Below are positions 10,802 to 22,117 of a stretch of 64,000 bases of DNA, one piece after another. The notes beneath the pieces are model-generated. The model searched no databases and had not been told where the DNA came from. It saw only the letters and a program-made list of their open reading frames with translations. The DNA lies in assembly GCA_031771865.1 (NCBI GenBank), contig JASISA010000027.1:2666001-2730000 (forward strand), in the 5' to 3' direction. Origin of the DNA: Nothophaeocryptopus gaeumannii. Taxonomy: Eukaryota > Ascomycota > Dothideomycetes > Mycosphaerellales > Mycosphaerellaceae. Within the stretch, counting starts at the first letter, position 1; each line of letters opens with the position of its first letter. The position numbers were made by a program, and so were the translations under genes.

Positions 10802-12272
10802 CTACATCTTACCGTTCACAGCCTGCTGGTCATTCAGCTCGCAGAAAGCCTTGAATGTGACGAGCGGTTCGCTGCCGGAGCTCTCCATGATCAGCTCGGC
10901 AGTTGCACCAACAAAATAGACATAGCCCTCCTTGAGCTCTTCCGTCTTCGGTCCGACGCTAATCTTGCCTTGGCCCTTGGTACAGATGACAATTGAGGGT
11001 CCTTCAATCGCCTCGAATGTGGCCTTGCTTCCTGAAGCGTTGAGGTCGGTCTTGACGACGCTAAACTCCTCGATCGGAGGGTCATAAAGGGTCGAACTGG
11101 AGTTGGAGCTGTATGCAGTTGTGTTGAGCTTGACGTAAGCATAGTCTGTGGGGTCCATCTTCTGCTCGCTGATTGGCGCGTAAGAGTACGTGAGGGTCGA
11201 TGTCAGTGTGTCCACGTCTTTGAATTTGGGAGTGAAGCCAGCGCGGATCACGTTGTCGCTGGATGCCATGCATTCGATGATATCACCCGAGAGGTAGGCG
11301 TGAATGTCGTCGGCCTTGAGAAACATAGCCTCGCCCACTTCCAGCTTGACATAGTTGAGGAAGAATGTCACGAAGAGACCAATGTCATTCGGGAACTGGC
11401 CGTCCAAGCGGATCATCAGGTCGGCAAGTTCCTGGCCGTCATTTGATGGTCCTCCAGAGCCAGCGAAGGAGGAGCCTTCGGCCTTGGCTTGCTCGATGAG
11501 TTCTTGAGCGGCTTGATCAATTTCTTGTTGCGTGGACTTCATAACGGAGGAAAACGCCGCCTGCAGGGCCTTCTTGTTCTCCTTTGTCTTCGAATCATCA
11601 GGCGTCGTTTCTTGGCCCTGAATCGTCCTCTCGAATTTGCCAGCGATCTCTGAGCCAACGAGTTTGCGTAGTGTAGGAACTGTCTGCAGGAAGTGGGCGA
11701 TCTCGTTCAAAGGCCTGAAACCACAGAGGCCGTCGAATGGGGTGATGGCGATGGTCATCTCAGGCTTGTGGTTGTCATCTGGATAGTGCTTGGGGTCTTT
11801 GGCATGTAATTGCTCAGCAAGCTTTTTGTTCGGGTGTGCCTGGATTGAAAGCGCTTTGTTGATGCTCAGGACCTTGAAGAGGAAAGGCAGCTTCTGCTCA
11901 TAGCGTTTTGAGATGGCAGAGGACATCAAGGCTTGGTTGTCTTGGACGAGATCCAGGAGAGTTCGGCCAGTAGCGAGGTCTTTGGAGGGATTCGAGGGGT
12001 GTGTACCCATCCACAGCTATAGGAGATCAGTTTTCCCCTTTCTAAGCGGTGATATATTCCACTGACTTCGGCATATGGCTTGTCTTGTTGGATCGAAAAG
12101 TCGCCTGAAGGGGTGGCGGACGCAAAGCGAGCGGCGGCAGAGTCTCTTCCCACCTTGCCCCATTCATAGCTGTTGCAGCCTTATCGACGACAGACATCAG
12201 TGTCGGCGTTTCGACGTCGCTCGAGGCTTCACTGCACTCACCGCATTGAAGCCGAAGCAGGGGCACTTGCAT
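10802..12272 (-). CDS. PMI40: Mannose-6-phosphate isomerase (phosphomannose isomerase)
   Basis: Three exons on the minus strand are modelled: 12242-12272, 12067-12179 and 10802-12016 (452 aa, typical for fungal type I PMI). The splice joins restore the conserved N-terminus: MQVPLLRLQCG, then NSYEWGKVG across intron 1, and PYAELWMGTHPS across intron 2. Zinc ligands are all present: Gln107 and His109 in SIQAHPNKK, Glu134 in NHKPEM, His287 in DDIHAYLSG, with the downstream SSDNVIRAGFTPK motif. The enzyme interconverts fructose-6-phosphate and mannose-6-phosphate in the cytosol. It feeds GDP-mannose synthesis for glycosylation, wall mannan and GPI anchors. It is divergent from SGF29 across 389 bp. 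Introns are 62 and 50 bp. Confidence 0.96.
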
Positions 12273-12661
12273 CTTGTAGTGGTTTTGATATTGCCAAGAC
12301 TGAAGGCTTCTCTGGTCTGTTGCGGTCTTGTTGAAGGGCAGTGTCGTTATCGATATGAAAAGGACTTCGGTGTATCGCGGATGTTGTCGACGTCACTGAA
12401 GTGTGGTCTTGAAGAAATCAATGTATGTTGGCCAGAAACCGCCACGTCTAGCACCTGCCCTGCGTCTCGCGCCTGCCCCACGTGCGAAGTGGCGCTCTCC
12501 GCGGGTGCAGGTGCAGGGCCATACACGGCAGCTCCCGACGACGCATTTTGGCACGCTGGTCAATTGACCACATCGTGATCTTCAACACTCACATCCAAAG
12601 CCGCCTCCCCTCATGTTGGTGAAAGCCTCACACTGAGTCCTCACCACTGGCGACGAACATC
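12273..12661. promoter_or_regulatory. Shared divergent promoter PMI40 / SGF29
   Basis: This 389-bp region lies between two outward-facing ATGs. It contains a C-rich direct repeat of the CACCTGCCC / CGCCTGCCCC type near 12455-12480. No TATA box was found. Confidence 0.4.
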
Positions 12662-13877
12662 ATGTCGGCTCGCAGTAGAGGTAGAGCGAATCCCAACCAG
12701 GACGCCGACGAGGAGCGCCGGCTCTGGAAGGAGATCAAGGACAAGGCAAGAGAGGTCGACACTCAGGTGGTAAGTGCTTTCGTCGAGGACGCGTTGCCTT
12801 CTGTTCTGGAGCGCACGGACTGCACTCACATGCCAGTGCTGAGCTCTGTCTGCTGGCAAAGACACTAATACCTGACCCGAATAGGCTCGTTCCAACCAGA
12901 TTGGCAAGGAGATCCTGGACGTAGAGACCAAACAAGCAGCACTGCTCAATGATGGCAAGTCGAGCGATGCCGCGCTAGATGAGCAGCTGGAAAAGCTGTA
13001 TCGAGAGAATGTGAAGATCTGCGAAGAAGTGCAGCACATCATGGAAGGCAAATCTAACGACATGAACCTCCTCGATAGCATCAATATTCTCGCAGGCCTT
13101 AGGGAAGCTTCCGAAGAATCAGCAGCACAGATGCAAGCCAGTCAGGGTCATCGTGCGGCGAGCGGCAAGCTCGCTCGGACTTCTAAAAAGGCTGGCGGCA
13201 AAGGTGCCTCTGCGATTGCGGCGAGCACCGAAGATGGCGATGAAGGCTCCGCAGCTCCGTCCCCAAAGATCAGTCTAAACCCCCATCGCTTGCACGCCAA
13301 GGAGAAAACCTCTCGATCAGGAAGCATTGCAACCACTCGCGAAGCGTCTGTGAAGATTGAGGATGGTGCAGAGTCCGTAGCCAGCAGTGCAGACGGCGCT
13401 TCCACAGCGACAGGACCTACTAAAACCTCCGCCGGCGGTCGGCCAACCAACAGGGTCGTGCTGAAACAGGGCGAAATAGTATTCTGCCGCCACGACCCGA
13501 AGCACAATGACCCCAACAATCCTGTTGAAGGAGAGGGGATCTTATGCCGTGTGACGAATGTCATAGGCGAGGGCAAGCAGCGTCGGTACGAGGTCCAAGA
13601 CGCTGATACGCAGGGAGATCCTCCTCCTCCACAGCGAGCGTCAATCTCTCAGCTCTTCGCAATACCAAATGACAATAAAGGATTGCCCGACTTACCTGCA
13701 AAAAAGGCTGTTGTGGCTCAGTATCCAGACACTACGACATTTTACAAGGCGGAGGTCAGTGAATCGTGGAAGGCCAAGGATGCTTCTGGAGACAGCGGTA
13801 TCATGGTCAAATTGAACTTTGAGGACGATCCGGAAGTGCGCGAAGTTGAGCGACGTTTCGTGTTGCCAGAGAAATGA
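12662..13877 (+). CDS. SGF29: SAGA-complex subunit SGF29 (tandem tudor-like histone reader)
   Basis: Two exons, 12662-12769 and 12885-13877, give 366 aa. The intron uses GTAAGT and ends CCGAATAG. Residues 1-110 form charged helices (DEERRLWKEIKDKAREVDTQ; DEQLEKLYRENVKICEEVQ), the coiled-coil part that docks to SAGA. A low-complexity Ala/Ser/Lys linker follows. The C-terminal 150 residues are the SGF29 tudor-like domain: EIVFCRHDPKHNDPNNPVEG, RYEVQDADTQ, VVAQYPDTTTFYKAEV and a closing DDPEVREVERRFVLPEK. In the family this domain binds H3K4me2/3 through the aromatic residues of the YPDTTTFY loop and recruits Gcn5 acetylation in the nucleus. A tiny ORF overlaps the stop as ATGA and is discounted. 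Confidence 0.93.
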
Positions 13878-14649
13878 AGCGTTTCAGGGCTGATGTCTCT
13901 ATGCTCACTCCTGAGAACACCCTCCTCGCAAGCGAGCTGCTTGAGACTGCGCCGCGCCCAGTTTTGTGGCCTTACTGCTTTTATGTCCACAAAAGATGCG
14001 TAGATTCAACGACTGGATCTCGTCAGACCTCTGATTGGCCTGTCCTTCCGCGAAGGTTGTAGTTGTCTGACTGCATGATTGTTCGTTCTCATGGCGAAAG
14101 TGTCGTGTTCTTCAGGAGACAGTGGCAGGCAGCGTGGGAGGGATATGCTGGGCCGTTTGGAAAGTGGTGAGAGCTTTATACGAGCCTGAAAAAGGTGTAG
14201 AGCATCGTCCGAATCTATTGGAGCTTCCGGACGAAGACGACGACGACGACGATTGATAACGCGCGAGGCATCCTCAGAATCGCAAAAGAAGAAGCTGGAT
14301 CGATTACTATGACTATACGTTCTATGTTCCGATCGAGTACGAGGGCCCATGCGGATACCAATTGAACGTCTTGACATTGTTATGTCACCCACGCGTACGG
14401 ATGTGCTTCGTTCCTGCAGCCCATCCTGACGACTCCAGTCTTGGAAAGCACAACTCGGACCTGGCTCCCGTGACTTCTGTGATGCGGTTTCCACAACTAT
14501 CTATTTCGAGGCCTTGCACTTACGTCTCATTCCCAGTTCGTTCAAATCCAACTCGGAATCGATCGAAGCACTTCTTCGCGCCCCATCCGCATCTCTGCGC
14601 ATTGCAGCGTTACTAAGCATACTTTGACAAATTCCAATGCCCACGAGAA
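13878..14649. other. Intergenic, SGF29 3' side and upstream of the 14.65 kb gene
   Basis: A stretch of 772 bp. A 162-codon minus-strand ORF (14006-14494) is Arg/Ser-rich with no domain and sits in 3' UTR/promoter space. Nothing is firmly supported. Confidence 0.35.
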
Positions 14650-17600
14650 ATGAGTCAACAGGGTCGCTCAGCATCCGATGATTCCGCCATCTTGGGCAAC
14701 CACGAGGGCGGAGGACGCACACCAGCGACGGTGTCAGAGGAGCCCGATGGCAGTGAAAGGGAAGGAAACAACAGTCAGGCGACTTACAGCGTAGCGTCGC
14801 TCGTCGGTTTTGCTACAGGATTCGGTCGAGGCGTCATTAATGAGATCAGAAGTGGGGGAAGTCCAGGAAGCACAAGCAGGCCGTCCCAAATGCCTCAATC
14901 GCAAAGTCGAGAATGCTCCTCGAGACGCCCAGCAAGCCAGCCCTCGCATGTTGAACATAACCCAAGTTTGCGGAGAAAGTCCTGCGACGCTGACCGGCAA
15001 GCGTCGTGAATACGACTATCTTTATTCTATGCGCTAATATGTCTCGACTAGGCGCGATTCCACTCTGCCGCCTGGACCAACCGGAAGGAGTCAACCGACC
15101 GAAAGAAGTCAAGAAGCGTCCGCAAGGCAGCCAAGACATCGGATAGATGAGCGAGGATTTCGCGTTGTACGCCCTGTCCCACTCGCAGGCGTTTTGCCCG
15201 ACCACGGTCAAGTAGAGCATGGTCGACAAGATAGCTACGAATCCCATGTTCCGATGCAATTGAGGCTCAGTCCACCGGTACATGAGAACTTTGAGGATTT
15301 ATTCAACCATAGACGCTGGCAGCACATCTCACAAGAACGCAGGGGTCAGAGTGTGCCAGGCAGTGAGAGCCTGCAGGACAAGGTGGACTCCACTTCACTG
15401 GGTGACCGGATACGAAGTCTGCTGCGCATCCCAAGAGCAGATGAAGGTCCTCCGCAAGGTTTTGAGAATGACGAGCGTCAGATCGCATATCGTCAGAGGC
15501 TTTTTGGGGGCGCCCGAGAAGATTCATTTACCGGAGATGCCAGCACCCGAGCCTTTGCACGACTCTGTGCCATGCAAGATGAAGTCCTGGGCAGGCAGAA
15601 TCAACCTAAGTCACCCACACAGGAACAGAGCGAGCATTCTTCAGTGCTATCGCCCATCGAAGAAGAGTCAACAGGTGGCGAAGTTAACAAAGAGCGCACG
15701 CATCTAGTCAATATGATGCATCAAATGATCCCGGATGCCTTCATCAGGGGCCCAAATCAGGATCTTCTGAGCGATCTCCAGATCATCATGGCCGCACTCG
15801 AAGCCAATGCTCCACTAGACGGGCGCTCGGGGAGCAACGCAAGTGCGTGCCTAGATACTGGCATGGAAGAGATTGTAGGGTGTGAGACGGCCAAGGGTCA
15901 GGTCACTGAAGACCACTCTGTCGGCTCGGAGCATGACTGTGGCCAATGCGAGCTTGAGATTCCAACTGCTGTGCAGCCTGAAGAGCATGCTTCAGCGATC
16001 GACAACAGAGCGTGGTCTTGGGGCTTCCTAGGAGAAGCGCTTGACGACTTCTGCAACGAGCTGATGCCACTACCAACACCACATCATTCTATTGAGACAG
16101 GAGAAGTATCAAGTGGCCTGTTGCAACGCAGAGACTCCGCAGTCGACCTCGACGAGCAGGACCATAGACCCAGGTGGCAAGATATGACAACTCAACAAGC
16201 AGCACAATGTTGTGGCTCACATCGGCCGATCAAACTGCCCCATCCGCCTGGAAGCTTTTCATCAAGAACTAAGGTTCGAAAGCGACAGGATCTGCGCATT
16301 CTTTCCTACGCCAACGACGCGATATCGAGAACGAGTCAAGTGCTACAGCCAAGCCCTGATGGTGTGTCGAACTTGTCGACGATCGCGGAGACGTGCGGTA
16401 GAAGTAATATTCATGATTTTTCCTCGTCTGGCTTCGACAATCCGTCGCACCTCGAGCAAAGGACACCAGACCAAGTTGTCACACTATCCAATGTGATCTG
16501 TGGAGGCCAAGGTCCCCTGCGAGAAGCTCTAGCGCCGGGCGTGCAGGTCTTCATGACCAGAGCACCCGCTGAGCCAGATCCGATGGAGTTTCTCTTTGGT
16601 GCGCGGAATCCCATCTTCCCGCTCGGGCTCCCTTTATGCAATCATCGGCCCAATCCTCGATTTGACCGGCCCGAGCGACAAAGTCGGTTTGAGATGCCCA
16701 CAGAGCTGAACCCTGCCGACTTCGTCTTCGACGATCACGTCCGGCGCGATCGGTCCTATGATGGAACTTTGGAGGATGCCTATCATTCCTCAAACTCGGG
16801 CGAAGAGTTGTTTATTGGCCCCGCGACACCGAAACCTCGTTCGCTGGAGCGTCGCGCAGCAATGACCAGCGCTGGAGCTATGTCACCTGCTTCGTCCATG
16901 GTAGTCGAGATCAAACCGCCGATACCGATCAAACCGCCGATACCGATCAAATCGCCAAAGCGATATCTGGAGAAGAAGACACTTCCAGATGGCCGCATAC
17001 CATTCTCGAATCTAGATGAGGCCGATTCAGTAACCCCGAGCGAGGTGGAAACTTCCACGGCCAAGATGCCGGCCATTCCACCGAAGCCGCCTACGCCACC
17101 ACGACCTTCGAAAAGGCGGACAAGGTCTGCTTCAAGCGAAGGCGAGGTCTTGAAATGGTTGTCAAATCATCCGCCGCTGGCATTGACAACGCAATCATGC
17201 GCAGCGGCTGAGTGCGCTGATCAACCCGAGCCAGTCAGGATTGAAACGATGGCTACTCCTCGACACGTTAAATTTGCAGGAGTCAGCGCCATCTCCTCGA
17301 GTCCACTGTGTGTCAGCCTCTCACAGCAACCGCCTGCAGGTTCAGGGCCCTCAACCAGCGATCAATTCAAGGCATCGGGACAGGGAGCGATCAACCTGGC
17401 ATCTAACGGATTGCAGCGTGATTTGCAGGGCGAAATCCCCCCGCCACCACCAACACCCACATTGAAGCATGCTCGCCTTCACACATCTGGTAATGAGAAC
17501 GTATGCGGTCCACAGTCTGTCGTTTCTAGTCCGCAGCCTTTTTTGCAGGACCAGGGAGGTCTGCGAAGCCAAATGAACGCTATCGCGAAGCAAAGGAGCA

Positions 17601-17716
17601 GTTCGGCGATCACCTCTGTTTCCACAAATTCGAGTAGATCAAGCGGGTCCAGCACTTCAAGTGACAGGCGCAAGAATGCTATCACATTTGGTCTCGACGG
17701 AACTTCCAACGACTAG
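14650..17716 (+). CDS. Large low-complexity protein of unknown function (1006 aa to first stop)
   Basis: Exon 1 is 14650-15005, a 46-bp intron (GTGAAT...CGACTAG) follows, and exon 2 is 15052-17716 with TAG at 17714-17716. Exon 2 has no ATG near its start but remains open back to the acceptor, which supports the splice. The protein is Ser/Pro/Glu-rich and mostly disordered. It has a short possible amphipathic patch at the N-terminus (YSVASLVGFATGFGRG) and a tandem proline motif (IKPPIPIKPPIPIKSPKRY) near the middle. There are SH3-ligand-like runs (AIPPKPPTPPRPSKRR; PPPPPTPTLKHARL) towards the end. No catalytic domain is seen. The reading frame continues open after the TAG for 158 more codons, described in the next entry. 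The function is unknown. Confidence 0.7.
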
Positions 17717-18193
17717 AAGCCACAAAGTCCTAAGTCGATGGTCAGTGTAAGCTTCGATCCCGAGAAAGCATTCAAAGGCGGGAGTATGAAGAATGCAATG
17801 AAGAAGACGCAACCTGATACGCTAAAGGAGCTCAAGGACTCTCTGAAGATGACGCCCATTGCTAAGCAAGGAGAAACGCTCCAGCAAGCAACGAAGAGGG
17901 TATCTAGTTTGAAACCGCCACGGAGACCAGACCCAGGAGAGCTAGAGTTGCAAGCCCGGGGATCGCGAAAAGACTCGACGGAGACAGACACTGCGCGTAG
18001 CTCTGGAGAGGATCTTTCGAAGAGGAAAGTAGCCGAGCCATTGCTGCCTCCGCCTCCTGAAGATCATAGCGACGAGAATGTTGTTCCTGATACTCCATTG
18101 CTTGCACACCAGTCGAATGGCTGTAGCAATTCGTCAACGAGTGCAGGTCCAGTCGAGCAATTTCTTCAGACAAAGCAGTCGCTGTGTATGTAA
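17717..18193 (+). CDS. Same-frame ORF downstream of a single TAG (C-terminal extension or second cistron)
   Basis: After the TAG at 17714-17716 the same frame is open for 158 codons to TAA at 18191-18193. The first ATG is at 17738, only 21 bases after the stop. The sequence is coding-like: basic and polar with FDPEKAFKGGSMKNAMKK, LKELKDSLKMTPIAKQG and a proline-rich PEPLLPPPPE-type run, similar in character to the upstream protein. There is no room for a separate promoter. No GT-AG pair near the stop that I checked removes it while keeping frame with a consensus donor. The options are stop-codon readthrough, a bicistronic mRNA, a nonsense mutation, or a base error in the sequence. Confidence 0.5.
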   Translation, partial: KPQSPKSMVSVSFDPEKAFKGGSMKNAMKKTQPDTLKELKDSLKMTPIAKQGETLQQATKRVSSLKPPRRPDPGELELQARGSRKDSTETDTARSSGEDLSKRKVAEPLLPPPPEDHSDENVVPDTPLLAHQSNGCSNSSTSAGPVEQFLQTKQSLCM

Positions 18194-18412
18194 AGACTGA
18201 GCTACAGCACTTCATTCCCTTCCAAGCTGCATCTTCCCAAACGCTGCGCCGTTACGCTAAAAGCTCATCACCAACACACTGTTTACTTGCAAATTTTGCC
18301 CCGCCTCGACTCCATGACTGCAGCATCGTTTTGCTGACGCTGCTTTGACAAAGTTGACTTCTTCTTTCACGCGCCGCCGAAGCCAAGCCCAGGACCAGGA
18401 ACAGGATCCGAG

Positions 18413-20092
18413 ATGCCGGACGAGACTCAGGACCAACACGAGAGTGACCGTTCAATCAGAGGAAAGGCCGTGGGATTCCTCACTGAAGCAAAGTCGAGCC
18501 GGATCGCGAACGCTGCCTCTGCCTCTGCCGCTGGCGCTGGAGCTGGAGCTGCCAATGCCGTTGTCAGCGCCGTGCCCCTGCCGCACCCATCTGGACCAAG
18601 ATCTCCTAGGAAGATGAGCGCCTCCAATCGGCCGACCTTGTATCCACCCGGACATCCGGCCCCTCGACCTGCTAGAAACTCGGTTCAAGGACGCTTTCCA
18701 CTAACCATGCCTAATAGTAGTAGCTACCCGACCCAGCAACCGCAACGCCATCGCAGCCATGCCACCCAGCCAGAGCACCTCGAAGATATGAGCGACGACC
18801 CCAAGATCAGAGATTACGCGAAGCACGCACCCGTCTTCGGCGGTATCCACGGCCTTGCCAACCAGCCCGTCTTCAAGAGATTCCCCGAACCAACGACGGA
18901 TTTAGAGGATCTGGAGCAACTCACGAAGAGCTTCAGTGAGTGATGTACACACGGCAAGAAAGGGCTGCACACTAACGCTTGCTGCTCGCAGACGAGCACA
19001 GTATTTACGCCAGCGGCGCCAATTCCAGCACGAGTGGTCAATGGAATCGAGAAGCCGAGCTCAGAGCCATGGAGGCGCAAATGAAGCAGCAGACCCCCGC
19101 CGTTCTCGCTAAGCTTCAGCGCGACTGTGAGCAATACGGCGGCTGGTTGCAGGCTGGTCCTGCTGGACATGGCACGATGCGCCTCACCGAGGAAGGTCAG
19201 CGTATCGGCGGCCAGCTCATGGAGGCAAAGGAGAAGCACAAGGCCGCAGAAGGTATGTCCTTGAAATCACCCACTCTGATTCTTGCATGTGAAAGCGGGA
19301 CCTGTTGATGCCTGAGGCTTGTCGGAGTCCCGGCCCGCCGATGTGGTTCAAGCCACTCTTACTAGTGTGTGGGGCAGCGGCTGACTTCGAGGTCCAAACA
19401 CAGAGAAGCACCAACAGAGGATCATCGACGACAACCACGATCAGTGGTTTCTTGGCTATCTCGCCGAGCACTTTCCAGACGACGATTTGCTCCAGGGCTA
19501 CTCGGATGCGCAGCGCCAGGAACTGATCCGCTGGACGCACGACTTCATCGAGAACGGCCCATCCGACGTCGAGTGGAACCTGCCAGCCGACGCCGACGTT
19601 GGAGGAGACACATCTGCACCTGGAGACCCAACTGCACCTGGAAACGCGACTGCGACTGCACCTTCCTACGCCGCTGCACCCTCAACGGCAACCGCGACCT
19701 TCCCCTCGACAGCCACCGTGACGGCACCTTGCAGCCCCTGCTGGGCAAGCTCACGTCCACGAAGCAACACTTCTGCGTCCAGCTCCTCCGATTCCAGTGC
19801 TGCCTCCGCCCAGACAGCTTTCGGGCCAGGCGAGACACTGCCCATCACCGCCAGCGCACGTCGCAACTCCACTGCCTCGAGTGCTTCAGAGGCCCAGACA
19901 ACCTTTGGGTTCGGCAGCGAGCCGCCAGCGCGCCTGACCCACAGCTTCAACGCTCGCGCTCCCAGTAGCCCAGAGCGCGCACACGCCCGTCTGGTCAAGA
20001 AGGGCTTCTATGCTCCAAGAATTTCGCCGCACTTGACGGACGAGGAGAACGCAGAGATTCTTGACTACACCTCAGACGACTCTTCGCAGTAA
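18413..20092 (+). CDS. Hypothetical low-complexity protein, 490 aa
   Basis: Three exons, 18413-18935, 18992-19252 and 19404-20092, are joined by GTGAGT..CTCGCAG and GTATGT..ACACAG with phases that agree. Residues 1-90 are Ala/Pro-rich with an Ala-Gly tract (ASASAAGAGAGAANAVV). The centre (about 125-290) is more ordered: FGGIHGLANQPVFKRFPEP, EAELRAMEAQMKQQTPAVLA, YGGWLQAGPAGHGTMRLTEE, DNHDQWFLGYLAEHFPDDDL. The C-terminal 150 residues are Thr/Ala/Ser-rich and close with APRISPHLTDEENAEILDY. It ends TAA at 20090-20092. The next gene starts 30 bases later in the same frame. I do not recognise the family; no signal peptide or membrane segment is seen. Confidence 0.7.
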
Positions 20093-20122
20093 TCACACCT
20101 CGCACTTCACCCGTCAACCGCC

Positions 20123-21065
20123 ATGGCCAACCAGAACGGCTACAACGGCGTCAACGGCAACATCATGCCTTCCGCCGGGCACTACAGCGACATGCAGACG
20201 CTTATGCAGAACATGGAGAGCCTCAGTGGCTGGCTCGAACAGAACCGGCAGGAATGGGCCCAGGTGCAAGAAGGCATTGCAAGAGTTGAGAGATTACAAG
20301 TATGCATATCATGACCGTACCCTACCCGACCTGCATGGCACTGCGTTTTGGGATACTTTCCAAATCTGGTTGCACGCTGGTTGGGAAGGACAAAAGTTTT
20401 CATTGCAGAGCACGCACTCATTCGGTACTGTTTTAGGGTAGACTAGCTCAGAACGGCCAGCTGCCGTTGCTTAATGGTGATACCCAGCGTATGTCTACCC
20501 GCTTACCGCAGCAGATGCCTGTTCCAAGTTTCATTGAGAATGCTGACCTCTCAGCATAGCTGTCGAGGAGCCGCCGCAGCCCACCGTCACCCAACTCCAA
20601 ACAGCACTCGCCCAAGCGAACGCCCGAATTAGCTCCCTCGAACGCACATATCAAGAGCAGGTTCGACTCCAGCAGCTCTACGAAGACACGCTCGCCGATG
20701 CCACCGACCGCATACGACAGTACTGCTTCGAACAGCAGAACCACACAATCACCTTGCATCAACACTACACCCAACTCCTTTCGCAATCGCGAAGTGAGAC
20801 TGTGGAGGCTCAGCTTACACATCAAGCTTGGCAGGCTGCCCTGAAGAGAGTCAGCGAGGGTGTACGCATGGCATTGAAGAGCCGGGAAGAGGAGGGAATG
20901 CCGTGGAAGCGGAGAATTGCTGGCTTGAAGGAAGAGAACAGGATCTTGAGGGCTAAAGTCGGATGGGAGCCGCCTGATGATAGCGATGAGGAAGAGGGCG
21001 AAAACGGGGAGGAGGTCAGAGGTCGCCCGGTGGATAGCATGGGCGCGATGGCTGCGACGGAATGA
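20123..21065 (+). CDS. Hypothetical coiled-coil protein, 239 aa
   Basis: Three exons, 20123-20299, 20452-20488 and 20560-21065. The donors are GTATGC and GTATGT, the acceptors GCTCAG and GCATAG, and the second intron has a GCTGAC branch site. Exon 2 is only 37 nt. The protein begins with Asn/Gly-rich MANQNGYNGVNGN, then a heptad-like helix (MQTLMQNMESLSGWLEQNRQ). After the introns comes a long Gln/Ala/Leu coiled coil (TQLQTALAQANARISSLER; KRRIAGLKEENRILRAKVGW) and an acidic tail (DDSDEEEGENGEE). This pattern suggests a dimerising structural or nuclear protein, but no family is recognised. It lies 30 bp behind the preceding stop in the same reading frame, so the two could share one transcript. 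Confidence 0.65.
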
Positions 21066-21488
21066 GAATTCATGCTCCAGCCAAACGAGACTGGTTCAGA
21101 CCTACGGTAGCGAAACTTGCTCTGCCAGACTCGTTCTCCGAAGGTCGACAGCGGTCAATTGCACAGCTATGTGCATTTGTACCACTAAACGGACAGATGT
21201 AGCTGCTTAGGCTGTGCTCGACCTCATTAAAACGTCGGGGCGGTAGCTGAGGCTCCTCGCACCCGCCTCACTTCTAAGTGGCTCCAGGTTTTGCCTGAAT
21301 TCAGCAGAGTGTGGCGTCCTAGTCGAGAACAGAGCGCAAAAGTAGACGATAAGCCTATGTCTTCCGCAAAGCAGCTGGAAAGGAGCAAGACGACTCTCAA
21401 GGACAATTTTCGTGTTTAGCAACACCGTATTCGCTCTCGCGACACTGGTGTATCGTCATTCTTGCGAATTTCTTGATCTGTAGGCTGG
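21066..21488. other. Intergenic, 3' flank
   Basis: A 423-bp stretch; nothing recognised. Confidence 0.35.
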
Positions 21489-22117
21489 CTATTCAAAGGA
21501 CTGAGCCTCCTCGGCCTTTTGAGATGTGAATGGCATCTTCCCTACGACGACCATAATCCGTGGCTCCCAGCTCTCGAACGGCGGTAGCTCGAATTGCTCT
21601 CGATCCTGAGGTCGCTTACAGCCTGTTGAGTAGAGATACAATCATGAGATGGGCCAGCACAGGTCGACGTTATGGACAATCTTTTCCAAAATTCCTTTCT
21701 ATAACTTGCAGTCAGAGTGCTTCCGATTCCCCAATCATACCTAGCCTGGCTAGGGTCTTGCCTCCTGACTTGGTTGGTCGTCTCACAGCGTTGCAGTACC
21801 CTTGTGTGGCGGTTGCCAAAAATTGCGGTGAGCTTTTGTTGGACTGTATCATCGGGCCAGGAAAGAGTCTGAACGAAGTACCTGTGAGATTGGGACGGTC
21901 TCGGCATCGGAACTTTATTTCTCAGGCTCAGGCAGTCTAGACATTTACCTCTCAACCGACCTTTTGTCTCGCACTTCTCGCTTTCTTCCATATCGGCGTT
22001 ACGCGAGGAATGCCGTATCATCGTGGATCTTCCTCTCAAGTGGTTAGCTCCCTGAATGAATGATCGCGGAGCTGGAGACAGCCATAAGTCTTGGTAGGAG
22101 ACAAGGTTGGTCGTCAT
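21489..22117 (-). CDS. Possible three-exon gene of unknown function, 147 aa
   Basis: A frame-consistent model exists: exons 21949-22117, 21741-21881 and 21489-21622 (minus). The donors are GTAAAT and GTATGA, the acceptors CTCACAG and CAACAG, and both phases match. The predicted protein is polar, with NADMEESEKCETKGRLRG at the first junction, GTSFRLFPGPMIQSN in exon 2, and LPPFESWEPRIMVVVGKMPF near the C-terminus. No domain is recognised. An opposite-strand ORF (21560-21940) competes with it. It has a short motif repeated further right in the window, so the strand is not settled. Confidence 0.28.

Noticed and set aside
13874..14062. Small ORF overlapping the SGF29 stop as ATGA
   Set aside because: It resembles bacterial-style coupling but has no motif, and one such overlap is expected by chance in eukaryotic 3' UTRs.
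17691..17751. An intron that would remove the in-frame TAG at 17714
   Set aside because: From the nearest GT donors (17661 and 17691) none of the AG sites up to 17751 gives a frame-preserving length. The only frame-preserving pair seen (17647-17727) has a poor GTCCAG donor.
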